This document shows positions 1 to 6,760 of a stretch of DNA of 17,441 bases, in pieces (position 1 is the first letter of the stretch; the number at the start of each line of letters is the position of its first letter). This DNA comes from Eubacterium sp. TM05-53. Lineage in GTDB: Bacteria; Bacillota_I; Bacilli_A; Erysipelotrichales; Erysipelotrichaceae. The DNA lies in NCBI RefSeq assembly GCF_003436425.1, contig NZ_QSPK01000051.1, forward strand, positions 1 to 17,441. The letters run 5' to 3'. The notes under the pieces are model-generated. The model searched no databases, had not been told where the DNA came from, and saw only the letters and a list, made by a program, of their open reading frames with translations. The position numbers were made by a program, and so were the translations under genes.

Positions 1-81
1 ATTGCAAGAACACGTCATGAAACATATGATTATCAAGGTATTCAAGTTATTGATCTTTGCAGATGGCTTAGAGAAGAATAA
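1..81 (+). CDS. C-terminal end of an upstream gene (partial, unidentified)
   Basis: Frame 1 is open from the first base to a TAA stop at 79-81. It gives 26 residues ending in DLCRWLREE. The 5' part lies outside the window. The fragment is too short to name a family. The orientation matches all downstream genes, so it is probably another element gene rather than host sequence. There is a small chance that it is a chance open frame. Confidence 0.5.
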   Translation: MARTRHETYDYQGIQVIDLCRWLREE

Positions 82-112
82 CGATTCGTTTTCAAAAGCA
101 TAATGGGTGCTG

Positions 113-129
113 TCCAGACAATGTCTGGA
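113..129 (+). repeat. Perfect inverted repeat in the leader before the ArdC-like gene
   Basis: TCCAGACA-A-TGTCTGGA is a perfect 8-bp palindrome around one central base. It stands out in an AT-rich gap. A smaller inverted repeat, TTAGG-TG-CCTAA, lies at 179-190, and a terminator-like hairpin follows at 203-233. It could be an operator for a DNA-binding regulator or the first stem of a structured leader. No convincing -35/-10 pair was found around it, and nothing else is recognisable in the 82-260 gap. Confidence 0.45.
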
Positions 130-202
130 TGACTTTATTGTATGAGTTAAATCTACAGTGTTACTTAATTGAAAATAATTAGGTGCCTAAAAATCAGTAC
201 AG

Positions 203-233
203 AGCATTACCACTTTGGTAGTGCTTTTCTTTT
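203..233 (+). terminator. Intrinsic terminator/attenuator upstream of the ArdC-like gene
   Basis: The stem AGCATTACCA / TGGTAGTGCT has ten pairs including one G-U, a three-base loop and the tract TTTCTTTT directly after it. It ends 27 bases before the start codon at 261. It could terminate transcription from the upstream gene or act as an attenuator for the ardC operon. Confidence 0.7.
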
Positions 234-260
234 ACCCTATTTAGAAAGGACGGTGAAAAG

Positions 261-1940
261 ATGGCTAATTATAAATCTTCGGATGAGAAAACTAAACAAG
301 CCTTTGAAATGATCGAACAAGGTGTAAAGGATGTGTATTCTTCTGATTCTTTTAAACAATATTTATCTTGTTTAAGCAGATTCCACAACTACTCATTAAA
401 TAACACTTTATTGATACTGGCACAAAAGCCAGATGCAAGTTTAGTCGCTGGATATCGTGCTTGGCAAACAAACTTTAATCGTCATGTGGATAAAGGTGAA
501 AAAGGATTGATGATCCTTGCTCCTGTAACGCATAAAGAAGATCGATTGATGAATAAAGTAGATGAAAATGGAAACATTGAATTAGATGAATCCGGTTCAC
601 CCATTCAAGAACAACGACAAGTCAATGTGACACGATTTAAAACAACAACTGTATTTGATATATCGCAAACTTCTGGAGATCCTCTACCCTCTCTGATTCA
701 TGATTTAACAGGATCAAGTAATGAAATCAAAGCCATGATTCAAACGATTCAATCTGTATGTACAATTCCTATTGAATTTAAAACAGAAACTGAAGATTTG
801 AATTTTATGACTGGAGCTAAAGGATATTATTCACGAAAAGAAGATAAGATTGTAATCAATAAAGATTTAGAAGATTTACAAATTGCCAAAACATTAATAC
901 ATGAGTATGCTCATAGCCTGCTTCATAAACAAACAGATAAAAATCAAAGCCAGCGAGAAATTGAAGCCGAATCGTTAGCGTTTGTGTTATGTGATCATTT
1001 TGGATTAGATACTTCTGAATATTCATTTGGCTATATTGCCAGCTATGCTGAAAAAGATTTTGATGAATTGAAATCTATTTTAACCAATATTCAAAGTAAT
1101 GCTCATGAAATGATTGAACAATTAGAACCTGTATTCAAGGAGAAACTGCATATGATAGAAATCAAAAACAAATATATAACACCATTAGAAATGGAACAAA
1201 TGAATCATGATATTGTGATTCAGGTTTCTTCTTTGATGGAACAATATAAAGAAGCACTAGATGATCCAAATGTATCCACTTCGGATATCCATGAAATGGT
1301 GGATCAACAAATCTATGACGTGATTAACAGTAAGCCTGCATATTCTGATCAGGCTTTTTTGTTTGGAAACAATCACGACTATTATCAAACCCTTCGGACA
1401 GTATGTTTTGAAGCATTCACCAATCCCAATTTTGATTTAAGTAAGACCTGGTTTATTGAAAATTCTATTGAACATAGAAACTATGAATTATTTGAACAAA
1501 TTGCACAACCGTTACTGACCAAAGATGCTTATTACATCAAATATACAACACCAGGATTTATGGATCTGAATGTTGAAATCATTGAAGATGATCGATTGGT
1601 TATGGCTCATAACTATGAATTAAATGGTGATTTAATGGCTGATCCAGATATTGAATTTACAGTGGATAAAGAAAACAGACTGCTCTATCCACAGTCTTAT
1701 CAGCAGGATAATCTTCAATTTTATGAACGAGTGGATGGTGATCCATTTCGTGCTAATGAACTCAATCGATTTATGAATCAATGGATTCACAATATCCAGG
1801 AACAGAAATATAAAGTAGAAACGATTTATACGGATGAATTTGAATTATTTGCAAAAGAAAATCCAAATGGCGTACGTAAATTTTGTAAGGAAAATGGAAT
1901 CACAAAGATGGCGCCAAAAAGTAAGGAGTTGGAAAGATGA
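261..1940 (+). CDS. ArdC-like antirestriction protein with zinc metallopeptidase domain
   Basis: A 559-aa protein. Residues about 5-135 resemble the ArdC N-terminal ssDNA-binding domain, with the typical FHNYSLNNTLLI and GYRAWQ patches at about 41-68. Residues about 155-250 form an ImmA/IrrE- or SprT-like metallopeptidase with the zinc motif HEYAH at 214-218 and a downstream EAES whose glutamate (about 237) is the likely third ligand. ArdC proteins enter the recipient with or ahead of transferred DNA and protect it from restriction; that role is inferred here. The C-terminal half includes a stretch at about 425-510 that resembles a DUF6908-type domain and is longer than plain ArdC. The start at 261 is preceded by AAAGGA. 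The stop overlaps the next start by 4 bases (ATGA), so the two genes are translationally coupled. Confidence 0.85.
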   Translation: MANYKSSDEKTKQAFEMIEQGVKDVYSSDSFKQYLSCLSRFHNYSLNNTLLILAQKPDASLVAGYRAWQTNFNRHVDKGEKGLMILAPVTHKEDRLMNKVDENGNIELDESGSPIQEQRQVNVTRFKTTTVFDISQTSGDPLPSLIHDLTGSSNEIKAMIQTIQSVCTIPIEFKTETEDLNFMTGAKGYYSRKEDKIVINKDLEDLQIAKTLIHEYAHSLLHKQTDKNQSQREIEAESLAFVLCDHFGLDTSEYSFGYIASYAEKDFDELKSILTNIQSNAHEMIEQLEPVFKEKLHMIEIKNKYITPLEMEQMNHDIVIQVSSLMEQYKEALDDPNVSTSDIHEMVDQQIYDVINSKPAYSDQAFLFGNNHDYYQTLRTVCFEAFTNPNFDLSKTWFIENSIEHRNYELFEQIAQPLLTKDAYYIKYTTPGFMDLNVEIIEDDRLVMAHNYELNGDLMADPDIEFTVDKENRLLYPQSYQQDNLQFYERVDGDPFRANELNRFMNQWIHNIQEQKYKVETIYTDEFELFAKENPNGVRKFCKENGITKMAPKSKELER

Positions 1941-2866
1941 ACAAACGATTTATACGAAAAGATGTTCTAGAAAAAGTAAGAACCCTATCGGCTTTTGATT
2001 ATTTAAAGAATTATGCTCCAGACCTGTTAGTAAAAAATGGAAGAACTGATTATTATCATCGAGATCATAATTCCTTACATTTTTCCAATGGAAAATGGTA
2101 TTGGTGGTCACAAGGTAAAGGCGGAACTTCTGCACTAGATTATTTAATTATTGTGGAAGGATACGAATTCAAAGAAGCTTGCAATTATCTATCCGAATTA
2201 ATGAATGTTAGTGCACCAGTTACGACTTATTATCATCCAAAACCAACAAAGCCATTTGAATTACCTGTCAAAGATAAAAACAATGATTTAGTGATTCATT
2301 ATTTATGTGAAGTACGAAAAATTGATAAAGGAATTGTAGAAGATTTCATATCCAAAGGACTGATTTATCAATCTGCTAACTTCAAGAATACAGTGTTTGT
2401 TGGATATGATAAAGATAAACCAGCGTATGCGTTTAAGCGAAGCATCTTTAAAAATTTCAAATTGGATCATGCTGGAAGTAATAAGGCATTTAGTTTCAAT
2501 TACACAAATGCAAATAGTAGTGAACTCCATGTGTTTGAAGCAGCTATTGATTTATTGTCCTACATGACACTTTTAAAAATGAATGAAATAGATTATACCG
2601 AATTTAATTATCTGTCTCTTGCCGGAGCCAGTGATAAGATAGCTGCTAAATCAGAAGCCGATATTCCTATTGCACTAAAAGCGTATTTAGAAAGAAATCC
2701 AAATATCAAAACAATTGTTTTTCATTTAGATAATGATGAAGTTGGTATTGGTGCAACAGCAAAAATCATTTCTGTTTTGAATTCAAAATATCAATGTATA
2801 GATGAGCATCCAACTTCTTACAAAGATGTAAACGATGAATTAATTGATAAGGCGAATCATATATAA
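1937..2866 (+). CDS. DUF3991/TOPRIM domain protein (DnaG-like primase-related)
   Basis: A 309-aa protein. The N-terminal 90 residues look like the DnaG zinc-binding region (YYHRDHNSLHF, WYWWSQGKGGTSALDYL) but lack the CHC2 cysteines. DUF3991 covers about 115-170 (VRKIDKGIVEDFISKGLIYQ, FVGYDKDKPAYAFKRS). A TOPRIM fold follows, with the acidic motif FEAAIDLLSY at about 199-208 and the DND pair in VFHLDNDEVG at about 261-270, then KDVND. Such proteins are common next to ArdC in conjugative elements and are thought to help make the complementary strand after transfer. Catalytic primase activity is not shown by the sequence. The gene starts inside the ATGA overlap with the ArdC-like gene. Confidence 0.82.
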   Translation: MNKRFIRKDVLEKVRTLSAFDYLKNYAPDLLVKNGRTDYYHRDHNSLHFSNGKWYWWSQGKGGTSALDYLIIVEGYEFKEACNYLSELMNVSAPVTTYYHPKPTKPFELPVKDKNNDLVIHYLCEVRKIDKGIVEDFISKGLIYQSANFKNTVFVGYDKDKPAYAFKRSIFKNFKLDHAGSNKAFSFNYTNANSSELHVFEAAIDLLSYMTLLKMNEIDYTEFNYLSLAGASDKIAAKSEADIPIALKAYLERNPNIKTIVFHLDNDEVGIGATAKIISVLNSKYQCIDEHPTSYKDVNDELIDKANHI

Positions 2867-2910
2867 TTGAATTTTTGTATACTTTAAAGTATACTACTTA
2901 TAAGTATACA
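2867..2910 (+). promoter_or_regulatory. Promoter overlaid by palindromic operators for the ATPase gene
   Basis: TTGAAT (2867-2872) and TATACT (2890-2895) are separated by 17 bases, a good sigma-A-type promoter. The perfect 18-bp palindrome GTATACTTTAAAGTATAC (2877-2894) fills the spacer and overlaps the -10. A third AAGTATAC half-site at 2902-2909 forms a second, overlapping inverted repeat with the right arm (GTATACT, 7-base spacer, AGTATAC) and contains the 10-bp palindrome ACTTATAAGT. A repressor bound here would block polymerase. The regulator is unknown; the winged-helix part of the encoded ATPase is one candidate. Confidence 0.72.
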
Positions 2911-2936
2911 AATAACCAGTTAGGAGGGAATCAATC

Positions 2937-4325
2937 ATGTATGGTAGAAAAGAAGAAATGAATCATCTAAAAGAATTGTATGATAGTAATAGATTTGAAT
3001 TTTTAGTGATGTATGGTCGTAGACGTGTTGGCAAAACGACCATTCTTCAGGAATTTGCTGAAAACACGAATTCTATATTCTTCCCTGCTCGTGAGAAAAA
3101 TGACGCACTAAACTTGGAAGATTTTTCTAAAATGATTCAATATCATTTTGATAAAAATTTTATTGCTTCCTTTCAAAGCTGGGAAGATGCATTGAATTAT
3201 ATTGGTGCAAAAGTTGAACAAAGAACTGCCGTTATTATTGATGAATTTCCATATATCATTGAAGAAAATCCTTCTATAAAATCAATTTTGCAACATACAA
3301 TTGATCATAATTGGAAAAATAAAAATATTTTCCTAATTCTTTGTGGATCTTCTGTAAGTATTATGGAAAGTGATGTTATGGGCAGAAAAAGCCCATTGCA
3401 CGACAGGCAAACTTCTTCTTTAGAAATTAAGCCTTTTGATTATTTAGAGAGTAGTGCATTTTTTCCAAATTACAGCAATGAAGATAAATTATTGGCTTAT
3501 GGTATTCTTGGTGGGATTCCAAGATATTTGGAAGCATTTGATTCCAAACTTTCCATAGAAAGAAATATTGCTGAGAAAATCATTCGTAATGGTGCGTATC
3601 TACATGAAGAACCAGATAATCTTTTAAAGGCAGAATTAAGAGAAACAAATGTTTATAGCAGTATTTTGTCAGCTATTGCCAATGGCAGAAATAAAATCAT
3701 TGATATTGCCAACTTCATTCATGAAGATCGTACAAAAGTTGCTAAGTATCTGATTACTTTACAAACACTTCGATTGATTGAAAAAAGAATTCCGTGTGGA
3801 GAACCTGAAACAAGTAAAAAAACAATATATGTTATTAAAGACAATTTCTTTAAATTCTGGTTTAGATATGAATTCACAAATAATTCCTATTATGCAATGC
3901 TTGGAGCTAAAGATGCTTCCAAAGAAATTATGAAAGATATCAGTAATCTGATGGGTGATGCTTTTGAAGATATTTGTAAAGAATACATCATTCGACTAGC
4001 TAAACAAAGAAAACTTCCATTTATTCCCTATCATTTAGGAAAATGGTGGGGTGCAAATCCTGCAATTAAGGCACAGGATGATGTTGATTTACTAGCTATT
4101 GATCGTACAGGCACAAAAGCCATCTTTATAGAATGCAAATTCACTTCTCAACCAATGCCTTATGATGAATATGAAGATTTAATGACAGCTACAAAAGCTT
4201 TTCCAAATATAGAAGAAAAACAATTATGGTTCATCAGTAAATCTGGTTATACAAAATCTGTAATCGAACAGGCAAAGAAAGATCAAGCAACTTTATTAAC
4301 GGTTGATGATTTATTTGACTTTTGA
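2937..4325 (+). CDS. Archaeal-type AAA ATPase with DUF234-like PD-(D/E)XK C-terminus
   Basis: A 462-aa protein. The N-terminal ATPase_2 domain has Walker A GRRRVGKTT at 27-35 and Walker B AVIIDEF at 98-104, then LILCGSS at about 133-139, a sensor-like strand. Residues about 240-285 look like a winged helix (IIDIANFIHEDRTKVAKYL). The C-terminus carries D384 and ECK (399-401), the D...ExK core of a PD-(D/E)XK nuclease-like fold, as in DUF234. This family (ATPase_2 plus DUF234) is common in anaerobes and lacks an agreed function; DNA-associated or defence roles are inferred. It has its own promoter and operators (2867-2910), a strong GGAGG ribosome site, and a terminator after it, so it behaves as an independent cargo unit within the element backbone. 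Confidence 0.85.
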   Translation: MYGRKEEMNHLKELYDSNRFEFLVMYGRRRVGKTTILQEFAENTNSIFFPAREKNDALNLEDFSKMIQYHFDKNFIASFQSWEDALNYIGAKVEQRTAVIIDEFPYIIEENPSIKSILQHTIDHNWKNKNIFLILCGSSVSIMESDVMGRKSPLHDRQTSSLEIKPFDYLESSAFFPNYSNEDKLLAYGILGGIPRYLEAFDSKLSIERNIAEKIIRNGAYLHEEPDNLLKAELRETNVYSSILSAIANGRNKIIDIANFIHEDRTKVAKYLITLQTLRLIEKRIPCGEPETSKKTIYVIKDNFFKFWFRYEFTNNSYYAMLGAKDASKEIMKDISNLMGDAFEDICKEYIIRLAKQRKLPFIPYHLGKWWGANPAIKAQDDVDLLAIDRTGTKAIFIECKFTSQPMPYDEYEDLMTATKAFPNIEEKQLWFISKSGYTKSVIEQAKKDQATLLTVDDLFDF

Positions 4326-4344
4326 TACACTTTATTTAGTAATT

Positions 4345-4370
4345 TGGGCTGGTCGAAAGACCCGGGTCCA
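4345..4370 (+). other. GC-rich hairpin/palindrome after the ATPase gene
   Basis: GGTC-GAAA-GACC (4351-4362) is a short stem closed by a GAAA tetraloop. It overlaps the 10-bp palindrome GACCCGGGTC at 4359-4368, so the two pairings are mutually exclusive. The block is far more GC-rich than its surroundings and sits 7 bases before a terminator hairpin, which is an arrangement seen in attenuators. No known riboswitch is recognised. Confidence 0.4.
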
Positions 4371-4376
4371 CACATT

Positions 4377-4407
4377 GGCGGGTAAGATACTCGCCTTTTG
4401 TATTTTT
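4377..4407 (+). terminator. Intrinsic terminator downstream of the ATPase gene
   Basis: GGCGGGTA - AGA - TACTCGCC forms an 8-pair stem with one G-U pair, followed by TTTTGTATTTTT. It lies about 50 bases after the ATPase stop and 17 bases before the next start codon, so it either ends the ATPase transcript or attenuates entry into the next gene. Confidence 0.75.
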
Positions 4408-4424
4408 AGATAAGGATGATATAT

Positions 4425-4565
4425 ATGAAACCAAATAGGCTTAAACAACTATCAGAAAAAGAATTTCTTGAACGATTAGAAAAATCAAGAAAGCAATCTA
4501 AAGATGGAAAAGTAAAAGATGCAGATATTGCAATAAAAGACATTCGAAAGAAATATAATTTGTGA
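4425..4565 (+). CDS. Small basic 46-aa protein, antitoxin-tail-like
   Basis: An ATG at 4425 is preceded by AAGGA with 8-base spacing and opens a 46-residue, highly charged frame ending at TGA 4563-4565. The peptide is helical and lysine-rich (SEKEFLERLEKSRKQ ... DIAIKDIRKKYNL). Its last residues resemble the C-terminal tail of Phd/YefM- or RelB-type antitoxins, but no DNA-binding domain and no adjacent toxin is visible, so that resemblance is weak. It is framed by two terminator hairpins (4377-4407 and 4576-4601), making it a separate small transcription unit or a read-through gene. No family is assigned. Confidence 0.55.
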   Translation: MKPNRLKQLSEKEFLERLEKSRKQSKDGKVKDADIAIKDIRKKYNL

Positions 4566-4575
4566 TTTTTATTAA

Positions 4576-4601
4576 GGGAAAGTAGACGCTTTCTCTTTTT
4601 T
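4576..4601 (+). terminator. Intrinsic terminator
   Basis: GGGAAAG - TAGACG - CTTTCTC forms a 7-pair stem with one G-U pair, followed directly by TTTTTT. It lies 10 bases after the 46-aa gene and 34 bases before the TTG start at 4636. Confidence 0.72.
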
Positions 4602-4635
4602 GTTGTTCAAATTTAGAAAGTGAAGGTGATGCAAT

Positions 4636-5184
4636 TTGAATAAACAATTTGATTTATTTCAGAAAATGAAGATAAAAGAAGTCTGTGAAAATATCAGTCG
4701 TATGACTTATGCCTATATTAATCCAGACACAAAACAACCTACTGTTGTTCCATCTAAACATTACAAAGATATTCTAGATCAGCCTGTAGAAGTTTTAGTT
4801 AATGATCAGGTAAAGAAGCAATTCTTAAATATCATGTTTAAACAGATGAAAGCATTGAAGGATGAAGAACCAATCCTTTTTAATGAAACATTGTTGCTGA
4901 TGGATTTGAATAAAACACCAGATAGTTTAGAACTTAACGAAGAAGCTGCATTAAAGATTACAGCTACAGAACTTGTAGAAAATGAAAAAACGCAAAAGAA
5001 GAAATTTCATCTTGTGGATAATGAATATTTGAATGCCTATGAATCCACAAAGAACGATTCAGAATTGATGGCTCAACTTTTTGGTGAACAACAAAATGAA
5101 CGAGTTTATTCCATTGAACTCAATGAAATGGATATGGAAAAGCCAAAGTCAAAAGGAGGAAAGAACAATGACTTACAACACTAG
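4636..5184 (+). CDS. Conserved-looking hypothetical protein of the element
   Basis: A 182-aa protein with a TTG start preceded by AAGGTGAT at 4623-4630, a good match to the ribosome-binding consensus; no ATG lies close by. It is charged and soluble, with no membrane segment or signal peptide. The C-terminal 50 residues are acidic and low in complexity and end in a lysine/glycine-rich tail (KPKSKGGKNN). I do not recognise the family. Its position between the ArdC/primase genes and the DUF5688 gene is typical for small accessory proteins of Gram-positive ICEs. It overlaps the next gene's chosen start by 17 bases. Confidence 0.7.
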   Translation: MNKQFDLFQKMKIKEVCENISRMTYAYINPDTKQPTVVPSKHYKDILDQPVEVLVNDQVKKQFLNIMFKQMKALKDEEPILFNETLLLMDLNKTPDSLELNEEAALKITATELVENEKTQKKKFHLVDNEYLNAYESTKNDSELMAQLFGEQQNERVYSIELNEMDMEKPKSKGGKNNDLQH

Positions 5185-5497
5185 AATTTATAATTACGCA
5201 AACTTACATTCAGAAGATAAACAAATCGTACAGGCACAATTACTCATGTTGGAATCTGTAGAAGATACCATTACAAATTACACATACGCAAAGGAAACTT
5301 CCACAAATATTTTAGAATCTATTTCTCTTGAAGAAGGAATCCATGCATTAGAAGAAGCAAAACAAAATATGTATAACGATATTGTTGAATATATGATTTT
5401 TGCGATTGATAGCTATGAAAATGAAGTATATGAATTAGATACAGATGATCCATTCTATGGATTGTATGTAGAAATGGAGGACTTAGAAAATGAATAA
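5168..5497 (+). CDS. Acidic 109-aa hypothetical protein
   Basis: The frame is open from 5081, but the ATG at 5168 has a near-perfect AAAAGGAGGA site at 5151-5160, so 5168 is chosen (109 aa, MTYNTRIYNYANLHSEDK...). The protein is strongly acidic, mostly helical, with no cysteines, membrane segments or recognised domain. The start lies inside the end of the previous gene, and the stop overlaps the start of a 38-codon frame at 5490, suggesting coupled translation. Function unknown. Confidence 0.7.
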   Translation: MTYNTRIYNYANLHSEDKQIVQAQLLMLESVEDTITNYTYAKETSTNILESISLEEGIHALEEAKQNMYNDIVEYMIFAIDSYENEVYELDTDDPFYGLYVEMEDLENE

Positions 5498-5606
5498 TGT
5501 AGAAACAATTGAATTCAGTACGGCTAATCTAGAAAGATTGGCTTTTTATTTTAAAAATTTGAAGATGGAGGTTAGCAGGAAATGGTACACAACGACAAAG
5601 TTTTAA
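5490..5606 (+). CDS. Possible 38-aa peptide spanning a hairpin
   Basis: ATG at 5490-5492 follows GGAGG (5476-5480) and overlaps the preceding stop by 8 bases. The frame encodes 38 residues (MNNVETIEFSTANLERLAFY..., ending in WYTTTKF) and stops at 5604-5606, 25 bases inside the next gene. The strong ribosome site argues that it is translated. A terminator-like hairpin (5523-5552) lies inside the frame, so it may be a leader peptide whose translation controls hairpin formation. It may also be a small accessory protein or a chance frame. Confidence 0.4.
   Translation: MNNVETIEFSTANLERLAFYFKNLKMEVSRKWYTTTKF
5523..5552 (+). terminator. Terminator/attenuator-like hairpin before the DUF5688 gene
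   Basis: GCTAATCT - AGAA - AGATTGGC forms an 8-pair stem with one G-U pair, then TTTTTATTTT. It ends 30 bases before the start at 5582 and is inside the 38-codon frame at 5490-5606, an arrangement compatible with translation-coupled attenuation. Confidence 0.6.
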
Positions 5607-6280
5607 ATGATGTAAATGCTCTGCTTGATTATAATGCCGTTAAAGATTATTTATTTATGACAGTCATCAATGCAGAAGAACATAAAAATGATTTAGCCAC
5701 TATGCCTCATACCATTATTGGCGATTTAGCTATTGTTTATAAAGTCATGATCAAGACTACGGATGAACGTTTTTGTGCGGCCAAAGTTACAAATCAGCTA
5801 ATGGATGCCTATGGTATTGATGTAAATAAACTTCATAATGATGCATTGATTTCTTCACCGAATATGATGAAACCAGAAATACTTCCATTAGAAACCATGT
5901 TGATGGGAATTCCAAAAGATACTGCTCTAGAAGAAAAAGAACATCAACTCGTTGTTTTAACAAATGAAAATCATACAGAAGGTGCAGCCACAATGTTCTA
6001 TGCTGGAATTTTAAATGATTTGGCTGAAAAATTAGAACATGACTTATATATCATTCCATCATCAACAGATGAGTGTATTGCATTATGTGATTCCCCTTCT
6101 TTAAATATTGATCATGTTAAAGAAATGCTTCTTTCTGTTAATAAATCAACATTGGTAGATCCTGATAAAAAGCTATCTGATCATTTGTATCATTATGATA
6201 AAGATGAACACATTTTAGAAAAAGCAGATGATTATGAAAAGCGAATCAACAAACATAAATATTCGCAATTACTTCATTAG
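5582..6280 (+). CDS. DUF5688 family protein
   Basis: A 232-aa protein that matches the DUF5688 pattern. An N-terminal segment reads like a phage/ICE accessory domain. It is followed by the 'HNDALISSPNMMKPEILPLETML' region (about 90-120) and the characteristic core VLTNENHTEGAATMFY (about 126-141), LNDLAEKLEHDLYIIPSS and a final DHLYHYDKDEHIL. The family is widespread in conjugative elements of Clostridia and relatives and has no established function. The start at 5582 has AGGA and GGAGG just upstream. No signal peptide or membrane segment is seen. The preceding hairpin may control it. Confidence 0.82.
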   Translation: MVHNDKVLNDVNALLDYNAVKDYLFMTVINAEEHKNDLATMPHTIIGDLAIVYKVMIKTTDERFCAAKVTNQLMDAYGIDVNKLHNDALISSPNMMKPEILPLETMLMGIPKDTALEEKEHQLVVLTNENHTEGAATMFYAGILNDLAEKLEHDLYIIPSSTDECIALCDSPSLNIDHVKEMLLSVNKSTLVDPDKKLSDHLYHYDKDEHILEKADDYEKRINKHKYSQLLH

Positions 6281-6297
6281 AAATTGGAGATTTCAAA

Positions 6298-6507
6298 ATG
6301 ATAAAGTACGAAGATATAGTTAAAAGAATATCCACTATTGAAAAGAAAAAAATCAAAAATGAAGAACGCATCAAAACACTTTCTGAAGAAAATAATATTC
6401 TGACTGCAAATCTAAAACTACTGAATCAGAAAAAAGAAATGTTCGAAAAGATGGATCAAGATCTTGCCGATTTGATTCCGGATAAGAAAAAGACTGTAGC
6501 CAATTAA
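6298..6507 (+). CDS. Small coiled-coil protein (DUF4315-like)
   Basis: A 69-aa protein with GGAG upstream of the ATG at 6298. Residues about 8-52 form a continuous charged coiled coil (RISTIEKKKIKNEERIKTL...). The size, the coiled coil and the place just before the mobilisation genes fit DUF4315-type small ICE proteins, but the match is by general character only. The last codons and the stop lie within the inverted repeat at 6491-6519, so the end of the gene overlaps a structured region. Confidence 0.65.
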   Translation: MIKYEDIVKRISTIEKKKIKNEERIKTLSEENNILTANLKLLNQKKEMFEKMDQDLADLIPDKKKTVAN

Positions 6508-6579
6508 TGTCTACAGTTGTAACAAGCAACGTCTTTTGGGGACAAAAGACTAGTATTTAGGGAATATCCCTAAGACCCT
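6491..6579 (+). other. Array of inverted repeats before mobC: candidate oriT or structured leader
   Basis: Three inverted repeats stand side by side. ACTGTAG/CTACAGT lies at 6493-6499 and 6511-6517. The perfect stem GTCTTTTG-GGGA-CAAAAGAC is at 6531-6550, and TTAGGGA-ATA-TCCCTAA at 6557-6573. A terminator-like hairpin follows at 6580-6608. They fill the only non-coding gap just upstream of mobC and the relaxase, the usual location of an origin of transfer in MOBP systems. Equally, the series could be a regulatory leader. No nick site is identifiable by eye. Confidence 0.5.
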
Positions 6580-6608
6580 GAGCTATCACAAATGCTGATA
6601 ACTCTTTT
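6580..6608 (+). terminator. Terminator-like hairpin at the entry to the mobilisation genes
   Basis: GAG-C-TATCA / TGATA-A-CTC pairs with one C-A mismatch across a 7-base loop and is followed by TTTT. It ends 14 bases before the ATG at 6623. The stem is weaker than the other terminators here. Confidence 0.45.
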
Positions 6609-6622
6609 AAGATTGGAGGAAG

Positions 6623-6760
6623 ATGAAAATGTTAAATAGTTTAACACTCTGTTTTGTCAGTTTTCTTGGTGGAGGATTAGTTGGGATGGGTACGGTTTTA
6701 TTTATTCAAGGTGCTTTCTACAATGAAAACAAAATCGAAGAAAAAAGAAATCAAAGTTAG
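6623..6760 (+). CDS. Small single-span membrane protein, DUF3789-like
   Basis: A 45-aa frame with TTGGAGGAAG immediately upstream of ATG 6623. Residues about 4-30 are a single hydrophobic, glycine-rich span (LTLCFVSFLGGGLVGMGTVL), followed by a short charged tail. Size, layout and position match DUF3789-type membrane peptides, which are frequent in conjugative elements and of unknown function. The gene overlaps the start of mobC by 38 bases in another frame, implying coupled translation. Confidence 0.72.
   Translation: MKMLNSLTLCFVSFLGGGLVGMGTVLFIQGAFYNENKIEEKRNQS

Noticed and set aside
6681..6722. Hydrophobic N-terminal extension of MobC
   Set aside because: It is the other-frame shadow of the DUF3789-like gene; ATG 6723 with AAGGTG gives a normal MobC.
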